A stretch of 64,000 nucleotides of DNA from contig JABTUK010000006.1 of NCBI GenBank assembly GCA_015075405.1, positions 310,001 through 374,000 of the forward strand. The letters are read 5' to 3'. The first letter of the stretch is position 1. Every line of letters begins with the position of its first letter. The translations under genes were made by a program, and so were the position numbers. Source of the stretch: Anaerolineales bacterium. GTDB taxonomy: Bacteria > Chloroflexota > Anaerolineae > 4572-78 > J111. Positions 18,312 through 26,794 of this stretch are shown piece by piece. The notes beneath the pieces were generated by a model. The model searched no databases. It saw nothing but the letters and a program-made list of their open reading frames with translations, and was not told where the DNA came from.

Positions 18312-21149
18312 ATGCCAACCAAACTAACCCCCCAAGAATTTGTCGCCAAATGGAAAGCTTCAACCCTCAAAGAAAAATCGGCCGCTCAGGAGCATTTTAT
18401 AGACCTGTGCCGTATGATCGGCCATGCCACTCCCGCCGAAGCCGACCCCACCGGCGAAAAGTTCACTTTTGAAGCTGGGGCCGGGAAGCAAAAAGGCGGG
18501 CAAGGCTGGGCCGATGTCTGGAAAAAGGGTTTCTTTGCCTGGGAATACAAAGGCAAGCATGCCGACCTCGATAAAGCCTATCAACAATTGTTGCAATACC
18601 GGGAGACACTACAAAACCCGCCCTTGTTGGTTGTCTCCGACCTTGACTCCATCGTTATTCATACCAACTTTACCAACACGGTTAAACGGGTTGAACGCCT
18701 GGCCCTGGATGACCTGCTAACACCCGCAGGCATGGACAAGCTGCGGGCTGTGTTCCATAACCCTGACTTTTTCAAAGTCGCCCAAACACCGGCCCAAGTA
18801 ACCCAAAAAGCCGCCCAGGAGTTTGCTAACTTAGCCGGATTGCTCCGCAAGTATGGCGAGGACTCCCACCAAATCGCCCATTTTTTGATCCGGCTGCTAT
18901 TCTGTCTGTTTGCCGAGGATATAGGCTTATTACCCGCCCGCGTCTTTAGCCGGTTAGTCACACAAACCCACAAAAAGACTGACGCCTTTACCGCCCAACT
19001 TAACCACCTGTTTGGAGCAATGGCAACTGGCGGTTATTTTGGGCCGGACGAGATTCCCCACTTTGATGGGGGCTTATTTGATGATGCTAGAGCTTTGCCC
19101 CTGGACAGTCAAAGCATGGATATTCTGGTTAAAGTGGCTGATCTGGATTGGAGCAGTATTGAGCCTTCGATTTTGGGGACCCTCTTTGAGCGCAGTTTGG
19201 ACCCATCCAAGCGGGCGCAGCTTGGCGCACACTACACCAGCAAAGAGGATATTTTATTGATTGTCGAGCCGGTTTTAATGGCGCCGCTCCGCCGCCGCTG
19301 GGCCGAAGTGCAAGCCCAGGCCCAGGCTTTGGCCGAGCGCCGCGACACGGCCAAAGGGGGACAGCGGACCAAATTACACAACGACTTAACCGGCCTTTTG
19401 ATGGGCTTTGCCGCCGAAATTGCCCAGGTGAGAGTCCTTGATCCCGCTTCGGGAAGCGGTAATTTTTTGTATGTGGCTCTCAAGCAACTGCTGGACCTGT
19501 GGAAAGAAGTATCAATTTTAGCCGGTCAGTTAGGGTTAACCCTGTTCACGCCCAACATTGGCCCATCACCGGCCCAACTTTATGGGATTGAGGTAAACCC
19601 CTATGCCCATGAACTGGCCCAGGCTACAGTTTGGATTGGTTATATTCAATGGCTGCGTGATAACGGCTTTGGCGACCCTGGCGAGCCGATTTTGAAGCCT
19701 TTGCACAATATTATGCAAATGGACTCCGTTTTAGCCTACGATGAGCAGGGGCGACCCATTGAACCAGCATGGCCGGAAGTTGATGTTATCATCGGCAATC
19801 CCCCCTTTTTGGGCAACAAAAAAATGAGGAGTGAACTAGGGGACGCCTACGCCGAGGACTTGCGCCAACTTTATGATGGCCGGGTGTCGGGTGGGGCTGA
19901 TTTGGTCACATATTGGTTTGAACGAGCGCGAGCGCAGATAGAAACCGGCAAGGCCAAAAGAGCCGGATTACTGGCAACGCAAGCAATTCGCGCCGGGGCT
20001 GGCCGCCAAACTTTGGAACGAATAAAAGCAAGCGGCAATATTTTTTATGCCCAAGCAGACCGGCCCTGGATTTTGGAGGGTGCAGCAGTCCGGGTGTCAA
20101 TGGTAGGCTTTGATGATGGGAGCGAAACCAACCGCTTACTAAACCAAAGCAAAGATGACCCGCCGGAATTGGCCTTACAAAATGCTCAAGTTGTGCCAGC
20201 TATTAACGCTGACCTCACTTCACAAGTAGACCTCACAACAGCCAAACCTTTGTTAGAAAATGCTCACATCTGCTTTCAGGGGCCGGTTAAGGTTGGCCCG
20301 TTTGAGATTGACTCGACGCTGGCCCATCAAATGCTAGTAGCCCATAATCCTAATGGTAAACCAAACTCTGATGTGGTTAGACCCTGGATAAATGCCTCAG
20401 ATATTACTCAACACTCACGGGGCATGTTTATTATAGACTTTGGGGACATGCCTTTAGAAGATGCCGCGCAATATGAAAAACCGTTTGAGTATATCAAGCA
20501 ACATGTTAAGCCGTTGCGAGATGAAAACCGCCGAAAGAAACGAAAAGATTACTGGTGGCAACATGGCGAGACTGTGCCGGGGCTGCGTATTGCTTTAGGC
20601 TCCTTACAACGTTTTATCAGCACTCCCCGTGTAGCCAAGCATCGCTTATTTGTCTGGACTCCAGCCGGGACTCTGCCAGATAGCCGGGTGTATGCCTTTG
20701 CCCGCGATGATGATTATTTTTTTTGGGTGCTTCATTCACGCCTGCATGAAGTCTGGTCATTGGCGACTTCTTCACGGCATGGTGATGGGTCGGAGGGTGG
20801 ACGACCCACTTACAATAACACTACCTGCTTTGAAACCTTCCCCTTTCCCTGGCCGCCCGGCCAAGAACCTAAAGACGAGCCGCGAGTCGAAGCCATTGCC
20901 CAGGCCGCCCGCGAATTGGTACAAAAACGGGATAATGTACTCAATCCCCCTGACGCAACTGAGGAAGAACTAAAAAAGCGCACCCTGACCAACCTTTACA
21001 ATCAGCGCCCTGACTGGCTTAAGTATGCCCACGAAAAACTTGACCGCGCCGTGTTCGATGCTTACGGCTGGCCCTATGATTTAAGCAATGAGGAAATTTT
21101 AGCCCGGCTGCTGGCCCTCAATCTGGAGCGGGCTGGAGTCAAGGCTTAA
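18312..21149 (+). CDS. MmeI-like type IIL restriction-modification enzyme (nuclease and methyltransferase in one chain)
   Basis: This 945-residue protein has the order and length of MmeI-type enzymes (about 920 aa). The N-terminal part has a PD-(D/E)xK-type nuclease pattern: Asp68, then Glu78-Tyr79-Lys80 (FFAWEYKGKH). A helical spacer follows. The N6-adenine methyltransferase domain has motif I DPASGSGNF near residue 377 and motif IV NPPF near 496. The C-terminal third is the likely target-recognition domain, with the family-typical FPWP. In MmeI-like enzymes one specificity domain directs both cutting and methylation. No separate specificity gene is present. There is no obvious ribosome binding site before the ATG. 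Its 3' end overlaps the next, opposed gene by 51 bp. It is likely cargo of the integrative element. Confidence 0.88.
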   Translation: MPTKLTPQEFVAKWKASTLKEKSAAQEHFIDLCRMIGHATPAEADPTGEKFTFEAGAGKQKGGQGWADVWKKGFFAWEYKGKHADLDKAYQQLLQYRETLQNPPLLVVSDLDSIVIHTNFTNTVKRVERLALDDLLTPAGMDKLRAVFHNPDFFKVAQTPAQVTQKAAQEFANLAGLLRKYGEDSHQIAHFLIRLLFCLFAEDIGLLPARVFSRLVTQTHKKTDAFTAQLNHLFGAMATGGYFGPDEIPHFDGGLFDDARALPLDSQSMDILVKVADLDWSSIEPSILGTLFERSLDPSKRAQLGAHYTSKEDILLIVEPVLMAPLRRRWAEVQAQAQALAERRDTAKGGQRTKLHNDLTGLLMGFAAEIAQVRVLDPASGSGNFLYVALKQLLDLWKEVSILAGQLGLTLFTPNIGPSPAQLYGIEVNPYAHELAQATVWIGYIQWLRDNGFGDPGEPILKPLHNIMQMDSVLAYDEQGRPIEPAWPEVDVIIGNPPFLGNKKMRSELGDAYAEDLRQLYDGRVSGGADLVTYWFERARAQIETGKAKRAGLLATQAIRAGAGRQTLERIKASGNIFYAQADRPWILEGAAVRVSMVGFDDGSETNRLLNQSKDDPPELALQNAQVVPAINADLTSQVDLTTAKPLLENAHICFQGPVKVGPFEIDSTLAHQMLVAHNPNGKPNSDVVRPWINASDITQHSRGMFIIDFGDMPLEDAAQYEKPFEYIKQHVKPLRDENRRKKRKDYWWQHGETVPGLRIALGSLQRFISTPRVAKHRLFVWTPAGTLPDSRVYAFARDDDYFFWVLHSRLHEVWSLATSSRHGDGSEGGRPTYNNTTCFETFPFPWPPGQEPKDEPRVEAIAQAARELVQKRDNVLNPPDATEEELKKRTLTNLYNQRPDWLKYAHEKLDRAVFDAYGWPYDLSNEEILARLLALNLERAGVKA

Positions 21150-22055
21150 TTGGCTGGTCTGGTCCTCAATTAAGGCTTGAGCGCGTTCTAAATTGATTTT
21201 ACGGGGTTTGGGGCCGCTGGTTGGCTCTAAAATGCCTAATTGCTCTAATTCTTGGCCTATCGCCTCAATTTGGCGATGGGATAGCTCATCGGCAAAGGCC
21301 GCTTGTATTTTCTTCAGGGGAAACTGGCCGCCTTGTGTTGTAATCGCATGGTGCAATAATCGAGCTACAAAGCGCCGATGGGCTAATTCTTCAATCCGGT
21401 TACGGCCATGCTGCTGCCGTTCATAATCGGCCCAGGCTGTTATCATCTCCCCATAATCCAGATGTTGGGGAATGTCGGGAGATTTGGCCCGCTCTCGAAA
21501 AACCACCCGAAAGATAACCCGCCGCTGGTGGCGATCCTGTAGCCAGGCATGTTGTAACTCGACCCGCTTCACGCCGGAGTCTAGCAAGCTGGCCCAGGCT
21601 TGTATCTCAATATCTTCACGATGCGAGATAAGCCAATCAATGCTTTGGTCATAGGGCAAATGGGCCAAGTCTAACTCAAGGTAAACGCTGGCAACCGGAA
21701 CCGGGCAAAGCCGCCAGGTTGAACGGTCCCAAACCTGTAAAAAGCTGTAGGGGTGATCGTTTCCGGTTTCATCACTGGCAAGGGTGACGCGCCGCCCCAA
21801 AGGGGTTAAAAAGCGGACTGTCTGCACTTGCTCATGCCGCCCGTCGTCATCATAAATCACCTTGATGTGAGAGTAGTCAAAGGCCCAATGCAAAACATTG
21901 TGAGCGATGGCATGAGCGATTCGCCGGGCTAACTGTTCCTTTTGCCAGTTTTCAGCGTACCACAAAGGCAAATAGATGAATTTATAAGCCAGCCAGGAGC
22001 CGCAATAGCAAGCGCCGCCAAAAGCCAGGACAGGTAACAGGTAATCTAAAGCCAT
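21099..22055 (-). CDS. Unrecognised membrane-anchored protein of the integrative element
   Basis: This 318-residue protein starts at ATG 22055 with ggaggg 7 bases upstream. Residues 3-30 form one or two hydrophobic helices (LLPVLAFGGACYCGSWLAYKFIYL). Residues 35-160 look soluble and beta-rich. Residues about 215-290 look like a helical DNA-binding or winged-helix segment (HRRFVARLLHHAITTQGG, ELSHRQIEAIGQELEQLGIL). I do not recognise the family. It is opposed to the restriction enzyme gene, overlaps its last 51 bp, and is separated from the rest of the element by the IS. A role in replication or transfer is possible but unsupported. Confidence 0.72.
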   Translation of the reverse strand: MALDYLLPVLAFGGACYCGSWLAYKFIYLPLWYAENWQKEQLARRIAHAIAHNVLHWAFDYSHIKVIYDDDGRHEQVQTVRFLTPLGRRVTLASDETGNDHPYSFLQVWDRSTWRLCPVPVASVYLELDLAHLPYDQSIDWLISHREDIEIQAWASLLDSGVKRVELQHAWLQDRHQRRVIFRVVFRERAKSPDIPQHLDYGEMITAWADYERQQHGRNRIEELAHRRFVARLLHHAITTQGGQFPLKKIQAAFADELSHRQIEAIGQELEQLGILEPTSGPKPRKINLERAQALIEDQTSQLSLDSSPLQIEGQQPG

Positions 22056-22171
22056 TGTTTAGCCCTCCACTGGCAATTGTAGCCCGCCGGGAGTCATCCA
22101 GCAAAAGGGACAATTACAGCGTCACCCTTGCGTCACGCTCAGTAGGTAGAGGGGCAGGGGCCAAAAATTTT

Positions 22172-23837
22172 GTTAGCGCGCCAAACCGATGGGGTGGCAC
22201 TTGAAAAAAAATGGCTCATGGAATATCCTCGATGTCTCTACACCGCCGCGAGGCGATCATCGGGAGATTCACATGAGCCACTTGGTAATGATGATAGCCC
22301 GGATTGACGGATTTGACAATCCGGGGCAATTGACCGAAATCTGGCGACAAGCCATGCCGGCCGTTGAGTTGAGGGGGCTGGAGCCAGAGCAATACTTGGA
22401 TGGGCTGGAAGAGACGGTCATGGAAGTTGGTTGGCAGGCGATGCGGCAGTTGTTGGTGGAGCAGTGGCGTTTGACCGATCAGCAGTTGGTGGCCCGTTTT
22501 CGTCAGGAACAGGCTGGAGCGACGAGTGGGGACGGGTACGATCCACTGAAAGTAGCCAGTCGGTTGGGGGTGGTGCAATTGCCGCGCCAGGTGTGCTACC
22601 TGCCGGGAGAGAAGAGCCACGTTTTGCCAGGCAATGCTGGCTTGCCGGAGCACACCGGTCAGGTGACCACACGAGGACTGCAAGAGTGGGTCTGCTTGTT
22701 GCCTCAAGAGCTGCCCTTTGACAGCAGTGCCCGGCTGTTGGGGTGGATGAGCCACGACCCGGCGGTGATGTCCGAAACGCAGACCCGCCGCTGGGTCAGC
22801 CAGCATGGTCAATTGATCCGCCAGGCCGAACAAGCGGAAGTGACGGCCTTGCAAGAACGGTCGGATTTGGCCGGGCTGACGGCCCAATTGCAGCCAGCCA
22901 GCGAACCCCGACGACCGGCAGCCTGGGCGGCGGAACTGAACCAGGCGGTCGAAACCGCCCTGGCTCAGGCCGACCCGCAGCCGCCTGAAGGGGTCAGCCC
23001 GGCTGACTGGGAGCGGGTCATCCAGGTGCGGCGCACCGAGGCCACCACGACCGCCGCTCGTTTGCGGCAGCTGGGACCAACCCTCAAACCCGACGAAGTG
23101 GTGGCCAGTGTGGATGATATTGGGGTCAGACGACCCGAAAAACGGCGTTTCCTGGAAGTGCGCACGGCCTACGTGCGGACTGCAACTGGCTATCGCTACT
23201 TGAGTGGTTCGGCTGACCTGGTCTTGGCTCAATTGTGGTTGTTGTTGCGGCTGTGTGGCGGGGGACTGACCGCTAAAATCACCCTCTTGGGGGATGGGGC
23301 CCGCTGGATTGCTCACTTTTTTCAAGAACAGTTGGTGACCTGGCCCATGACCGTCTTGATCTTGGACTGGTATCATTGCCGTAAAAAATGCTATGACTTG
23401 ACCAGCCTGATCTGTCGCGGTCGCCTGGCCAAAGCCCACTTGTTGGGGTCGCTCCTCAGTCATCTCTGGCGCGGTCAGGTCAGTGAGGCCATCTCCCTCC
23501 TGGAACAATACCGGCCCCAAACCAAGAACGAGGCTAAACTCGATGAATTGATCAGCTACTTGCGCAACCGCCAGCCCTACCTTCCCAACTACCATGACCG
23601 CCGCGCCCAACGCCAGTATATCGGCAGCGCCCACGTCGAAAAAGGCAACGATTTGATCGTCGCTCGCCGCCAGAAACATCAGGGCATGCACTGGAGTGAA
23701 GCCACCAGCGATGGCCTGGCCGCCTTGCGTACCCTGCTGCTTAATGGAGGCTGGGATTTGTACTGGCAAAAACATCAAGTCTTACCTTTGGCTACTCAAA
23801 CGTCAACGTGATGACCCCATCACTTTGGCGCGCTAAC
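22172..23837 (+). mobile_element. Insertion sequence with terminal inverted repeats
   Basis: Terminal inverted repeats of 24 bp with 22 matches flank one transposase gene: 22172-22195 starts gttagcgcgccaaa, and 23814-23837 is its complement. Total length is 1666 bp. I see no convincing target duplication at the two edges. The right repeat contains the transposase stop codon. The IS sits inside the larger element, between two divergent genes and just ahead of the Xis-like gene. Confidence 0.88.
22273..23811 (+). CDS. DDE-type transposase, ISKra4/ISLre2-like
   Basis: I place the start at ATG 22273 (MSHLVMMIARIDGF), preceded by gggaga. The 512-residue protein has an Asp-Asp region (VASVDDIGVRRPEKR). 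It is followed by LLGDGARWIAHFF and LILDWYHCRKKCYDL, the pattern seen in ISKra4 and UPF0236/ISLre2 transposases. The last part has IGSAHVEKGNDLIVARRQKH and GMHW, where the Glu is the likely third catalytic residue. A DDE transposase is clear; which of the two families is less sure. A long open frame on the opposite strand of this gene is a composition artefact. Confidence 0.85.
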   Translation: MSHLVMMIARIDGFDNPGQLTEIWRQAMPAVELRGLEPEQYLDGLEETVMEVGWQAMRQLLVEQWRLTDQQLVARFRQEQAGATSGDGYDPLKVASRLGVVQLPRQVCYLPGEKSHVLPGNAGLPEHTGQVTTRGLQEWVCLLPQELPFDSSARLLGWMSHDPAVMSETQTRRWVSQHGQLIRQAEQAEVTALQERSDLAGLTAQLQPASEPRRPAAWAAELNQAVETALAQADPQPPEGVSPADWERVIQVRRTEATTTAARLRQLGPTLKPDEVVASVDDIGVRRPEKRRFLEVRTAYVRTATGYRYLSGSADLVLAQLWLLLRLCGGGLTAKITLLGDGARWIAHFFQEQLVTWPMTVLILDWYHCRKKCYDLTSLICRGRLAKAHLLGSLLSHLWRGQVSEAISLLEQYRPQTKNEAKLDELISYLRNRQPYLPNYHDRRAQRQYIGSAHVEKGNDLIVARRQKHQGMHWSEATSDGLAALRTLLLNGGWDLYWQKHQVLPLATQTST

Positions 23838-23852
23838 CCGGAAAGTGAGGAT

Positions 23853-24059
23853 ATGGACGATGTTATGACCACCAAACAAGCCGCTGAAATTTTGGGATTA
23901 GCGCCTGAAAGTGTAGCCCGATTAGTAAAACGGGGAACTCTGAAAGGTGAGCGATTTGGACACGCTTGGATGATTTACCGCTCTAGCGTCGAGGAATACC
24001 TAGAGCAAACCAAAGATAAAGCCAAGAGTGACCCAACGCGAGGCAAAACCGACAATTAA
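23853..24059 (+). CDS. Excisionase-like helix-turn-helix protein (HTH_17)
   Basis: This 68-residue protein has a MerR-like HTH typical of excisionases and plasmid regulators: TTKQAAEILGLAPESVARLV, then KRGTLKGERFGHAWMI, then SSVEEYLE. The start may be ATG 23853 or ATG 23865 (MTTKQ), and gtgagg precedes both. A reading that starts inside the IS is not the native one. The IS ends 16 bp upstream of the first ATG, so the native promoter of this gene has probably been displaced. In AICE-type elements such a protein works with the integrase in excision. Confidence 0.8.
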   Translation: MDDVMTTKQAAEILGLAPESVARLVKRGTLKGERFGHAWMIYRSSVEEYLEQTKDKAKSDPTRGKTDN

Positions 24060-24073
24060 AGTGGCAATGCCCG

Positions 24074-24949
24074 ATGCCAGCACCGCCAAGCACAGACACC
24101 GGGCAAAGTCACCCACAACACCACACGAGTGATATTATGAGTATGGAAAGTATACCACTGTCTGACCCTGCCCGCAATGGGCAACCCTTCAACCTACCTA
24201 ACAACCGAATAGTAAACCGTATCTTTTGGGCCGTTGTCGCTGCTGTGGCCCTGATTGCGCTTGGCTCTTTCGCCCTGTCCTTTATGGCCTTGCACGAACT
24301 GGGAACCACCAACGGCACACCCCAGGCTTTAGGCTGGATTTGGCCGCTTATCGTGGATGTGAGCATGGTCATTTACACCGCCGCGATCCTGGTCGCCCAG
24401 CTCCAGCGCCGCGCCGCCCGGCTGCCCATCGGCTTGACCATCTTTTATGCCGTTGTCACCGTCACCGGCAATATCTTACACGCACCGCCTACGCCGCTTG
24501 GTTGGTTTGTGGCCGCCCTGCCGCCCTTGTCGCTCATTCTTGGCACAGAATGTTTAAGGACAATGGCCGCGCACATGCTCGAACAGCAAGCCGTACTTGT
24601 CACCCTGGCCGCACTGACCGCCCGCTACCACCAAACCGCCGCCGATCTGGACACCATGACCGGCCAAGTGGACACCCGCCGCGCCGAACTGGACCGCCTG
24701 ACCCGCCAACTTGAACAAGCCCGCATTGATTTGGACACTACCCAAGCCGGACAAATCGAGGACAAAGCCCGACTTGTCAAACTCAACGAGGCCCGCGCCG
24801 CCAAAGTGACAGACCGCCGCGCCGCTGTGTTGTCCTTGTTGGCTGAGGGTTTGTCACCGGCTGACATTTCAACCCGGTTGGCCGTTTCAGCCAGAACCAT
24901 CAAGCGGGACATTATCGCTCTTAATGGCAAAGTGGGGGCAACCCTATGA
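24074..24949 (+). CDS. DUF2637-like membrane protein with coiled coil and C-terminal HTH
   Basis: This 291-residue protein (270 if it starts at ATG 24137, MSMESIPL) has three to four hydrophobic helices between about residues 50 and 155 (IFWAVVAAVALIALGSFALS, WPLIVDVSMVIYTAAILVAQ). These match the DUF2637 pattern of actinobacterial plasmids and integrative elements. A long coiled coil follows (TGQVDTRRAELDRLTRQLEQ), then a LuxR-like helix-turn-helix at the end (LSPADISTRLAVSARTIKRD). In Streptomyces, DUF2637 and Spd proteins lie next to the TraB/FtsK transfer gene, and so does this one. It could place the element DNA or translocase at the membrane. It overlaps the next gene by ATGA. Confidence 0.75.
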   Translation: MPAPPSTDTGQSHPQHHTSDIMSMESIPLSDPARNGQPFNLPNNRIVNRIFWAVVAAVALIALGSFALSFMALHELGTTNGTPQALGWIWPLIVDVSMVIYTAAILVAQLQRRAARLPIGLTIFYAVVTVTGNILHAPPTPLGWFVAALPPLSLILGTECLRTMAAHMLEQQAVLVTLAALTARYHQTAADLDTMTGQVDTRRAELDRLTRQLEQARIDLDTTQAGQIEDKARLVKLNEARAAKVTDRRAAVLSLLAEGLSPADISTRLAVSARTIKRDIIALNGKVGATL

Positions 24950-25179
24950 GAGTCTTGTCCTGTTCTGCCAAAATGACTCTCACTCTGGTGGACCTGCCGC
25001 GCAGCCATTACCGGCTGCTGCCGCCGCGCCGCTGGCAAGTGGCCTTGACCCTGGCCGGAATTGTCAGCCACGCCTTAACCGAGGCCGTTTTAGACCTGCC
25101 AAAAACCTTGCTGAAAACTATGCTCAAAACTATGCCGAAAATTCAACCGGCTTACTTTCCGGCCTATGGGGGAGGGTGA
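24946..25179 (+). CDS. Small hypothetical protein of the element
   Basis: A 77-residue frame beginning at an ATGA overlap with the DUF2637-like gene and ending 4 bp before the translocase ATG. It is rich in Leu, Pro and Arg (VDLPRSHYRLLPPRRWQVAL) and has a Thr/Lys-rich repeat-like stretch (LLKTMLKTMPK). No family is recognised. The tight packing supports it as a gene; composition alone would not. An alternative frame over the same bases is less well placed. Confidence 0.5.
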   Translation: MRVLSCSAKMTLTLVDLPRSHYRLLPPRRWQVALTLAGIVSHALTEAVLDLPKTLLKTMLKTMPKIQPAYFPAYGGG

Positions 25180-25183
25180 AACG

Positions 25184-26419
25184 ATGACCCCCAATTTTCA
25201 GCAATCTAATCTGCAAGGCCGCGCCCGCCGCTATGCAATGGTCCTTGATCTTCTGTTTAACCGGGTGGGTTTGGTCGGAAGTCTCAAAACTGCTCACCGG
25301 GGAGCGCGTCACCTGTCGCTTGGGGTGAGGCTCACCGATCCAACCCACCTTGATAAAGCCTTGAAACTGGCCGAACCGTTAGCCCTGCATGCCGGGACGG
25401 AGAACGTGTTAGCCCAACGCGCCGGGGGACTGGTTATCTATCAATTTCAACTGGCCCAAGCCTTTTGGGAATACTATACCCGCGCTGATGTTTCCGGCTT
25501 GGCCGTGGGCTTGGCCGAGGCCCGCCGCCCGGTTGTGTTTGACTTTGACCCGCCCCATGCCCTGGTCGCTGGTACTTCGGGCAGCGGCAAAAGTGAAACG
25601 CTTAAAAGTATCCTGCTGGCTTTGCTCACAACCTACACCCCTGATGGCTTGGGGCTGGTCCTGATTGACCCGCATCGAGACTATACCGATTTTATCAATG
25701 CCGCCCATTTGGTCATGCCCATTGCCGCCGAACCGGGCGAAATCCAAACCGCCTTGCTTTGGGCCAATCAGGAATTAGCCCAACGGAAGGCCCAAGACAT
25801 CAAGGACGGCAAGCTGTTAATTGTCGCCATTGATGAAGCTGACCAAGCTTTGAGCGATAAAGCTAACCTTGAGGCCGCCAAGAACATTGCCAAACAAGCC
25901 CGCAAGTATCGAGTCCATTTGATTGTATCCACCCATAAACCCTTACACACAGACTTGCCCGGTATTCTCGATATGCTGATAAATCGCTTTGTCGGGCTGG
26001 TCAGTGATGCCAAAATCAGCGCCACCTTGACCGGCCATGCCGGGTTGGGAGCGCACAAGCTCACCGGCAAGGGTGACTTTCTGCACATCGCCGGGGCTGT
26101 GCTGGAACGTTTTCAAGTGGCGATGGCATGCCGTGCAGATTTTGCCCGCTTACCCCGCGCCGAAATTGCGCCGGCTGTGGTCCAGCCGCTTGACCTTGTA
26201 ATCCTGCCGGCGGACAAGCCCATAGGCCGCCCCTCGTTAGAACTGGACCCGGTGATAGCCGCTCAATACTTCTGGCGCAACCCTGACAGTATCAGCATTG
26301 CCATGGCCCGTGAACTTTTCAACTTGTCCCGCTCTGGCCATGACTTGCACAAAAAATTTGTTATCGAGTTTATCACCGAGTTAAGGCGACTCCGCGCCGC
26401 CCATCAGATAGGAGCCTGA
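25184..26419 (+). CDS. FtsK/SpoIIIE-type DNA translocase (TraB-like transfer ATPase)
   Basis: This 411-residue protein starts at ATG 25184, preceded by gggagggtg. The P-loop is GTSGSGKSET (about 135-144) and the Walker B strand is LLIVAIDEADQA. An FtsK-like sensor region follows (HLIVSTHKPLHTDLPG). The C-terminal 70 residues could be a small winged helix. There is no N-terminal membrane domain; the DUF2637-like protein may supply it. In AICE elements, one FtsK-like protein (TraB) moves double-stranded DNA between cells without relaxase or type IV secretion. The gene order here (Xis-like, DUF2637, FtsK, recombinase) supports that role. It is shorter than cell-division FtsK (over 750 aa). Confidence 0.87.
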   Translation: MTPNFQQSNLQGRARRYAMVLDLLFNRVGLVGSLKTAHRGARHLSLGVRLTDPTHLDKALKLAEPLALHAGTENVLAQRAGGLVIYQFQLAQAFWEYYTRADVSGLAVGLAEARRPVVFDFDPPHALVAGTSGSGKSETLKSILLALLTTYTPDGLGLVLIDPHRDYTDFINAAHLVMPIAAEPGEIQTALLWANQELAQRKAQDIKDGKLLIVAIDEADQALSDKANLEAAKNIAKQARKYRVHLIVSTHKPLHTDLPGILDMLINRFVGLVSDAKISATLTGHAGLGAHKLTGKGDFLHIAGAVLERFQVAMACRADFARLPRAEIAPAVVQPLDLVILPADKPIGRPSLELDPVIAAQYFWRNPDSISIAMARELFNLSRSGHDLHKKFVIEFITELRRLRAAHQIGA

Positions 26420-26422
26420 CCC

Positions 26423-26794
26423 ATGAACCGTTACACCTTTACCTTTGCCCTGATCATGTTAGCCGTGATTGTGGGCTTGATCTATGCCGCCTCGTGGGGC
26501 AATGTGGCCGCCCTGGTGACGTTGGTCATCGGGCTAACCGTCTTTTTAATTGCGTTAGGGGCCGGGATCGCCCTGGCCGCTACCAAGTTAATGGCTGAGA
26601 AACAACAAAAAGCCTTTAGGGATAATGCCCATGAAAATCTGGCAATGATGCAGGCTTTACAAACCATCCAGAACCAACAGAATGAACAACTTTTGAAACA
26701 GGCCAAAGCTTTGACCCCGCCCCTACCTACACCCTTCGTGGCAAAGCCCGCCCTATTGATTGAAGATGCCATTTTTGAGGAGTTAGACAAATGA
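26423..26794 (+). CDS. Small membrane protein with coiled tail
   Basis: This 123-residue protein begins 4 bp after the translocase stop. It has two hydrophobic helices (residues 5-25 and 33-57: TFALIMLAVIVGLIYAASW and LVTLVIGLTVFLIALGAGIA). A charged helix follows (MAEKQQKAFRDNAHENLAMM), then a Gln-rich, Pro-rich tail. No family is recognised. Its place between the translocase and the recombinase suggests a part in transfer. It overlaps the recombinase ATG by 4 bp. Confidence 0.7.
   Translation: MNRYTFTFALIMLAVIVGLIYAASWGNVAALVTLVIGLTVFLIALGAGIALAATKLMAEKQQKAFRDNAHENLAMMQALQTIQNQQNEQLLKQAKALTPPLPTPFVAKPALLIEDAIFEELDK

Noticed and set aside
22216..23778. 520-codon open frame on the minus strand over the transposase
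   Set aside because: It is antisense to a clear DDE transposase with matching terminal repeats; the open frame follows from GC-biased codon positions.
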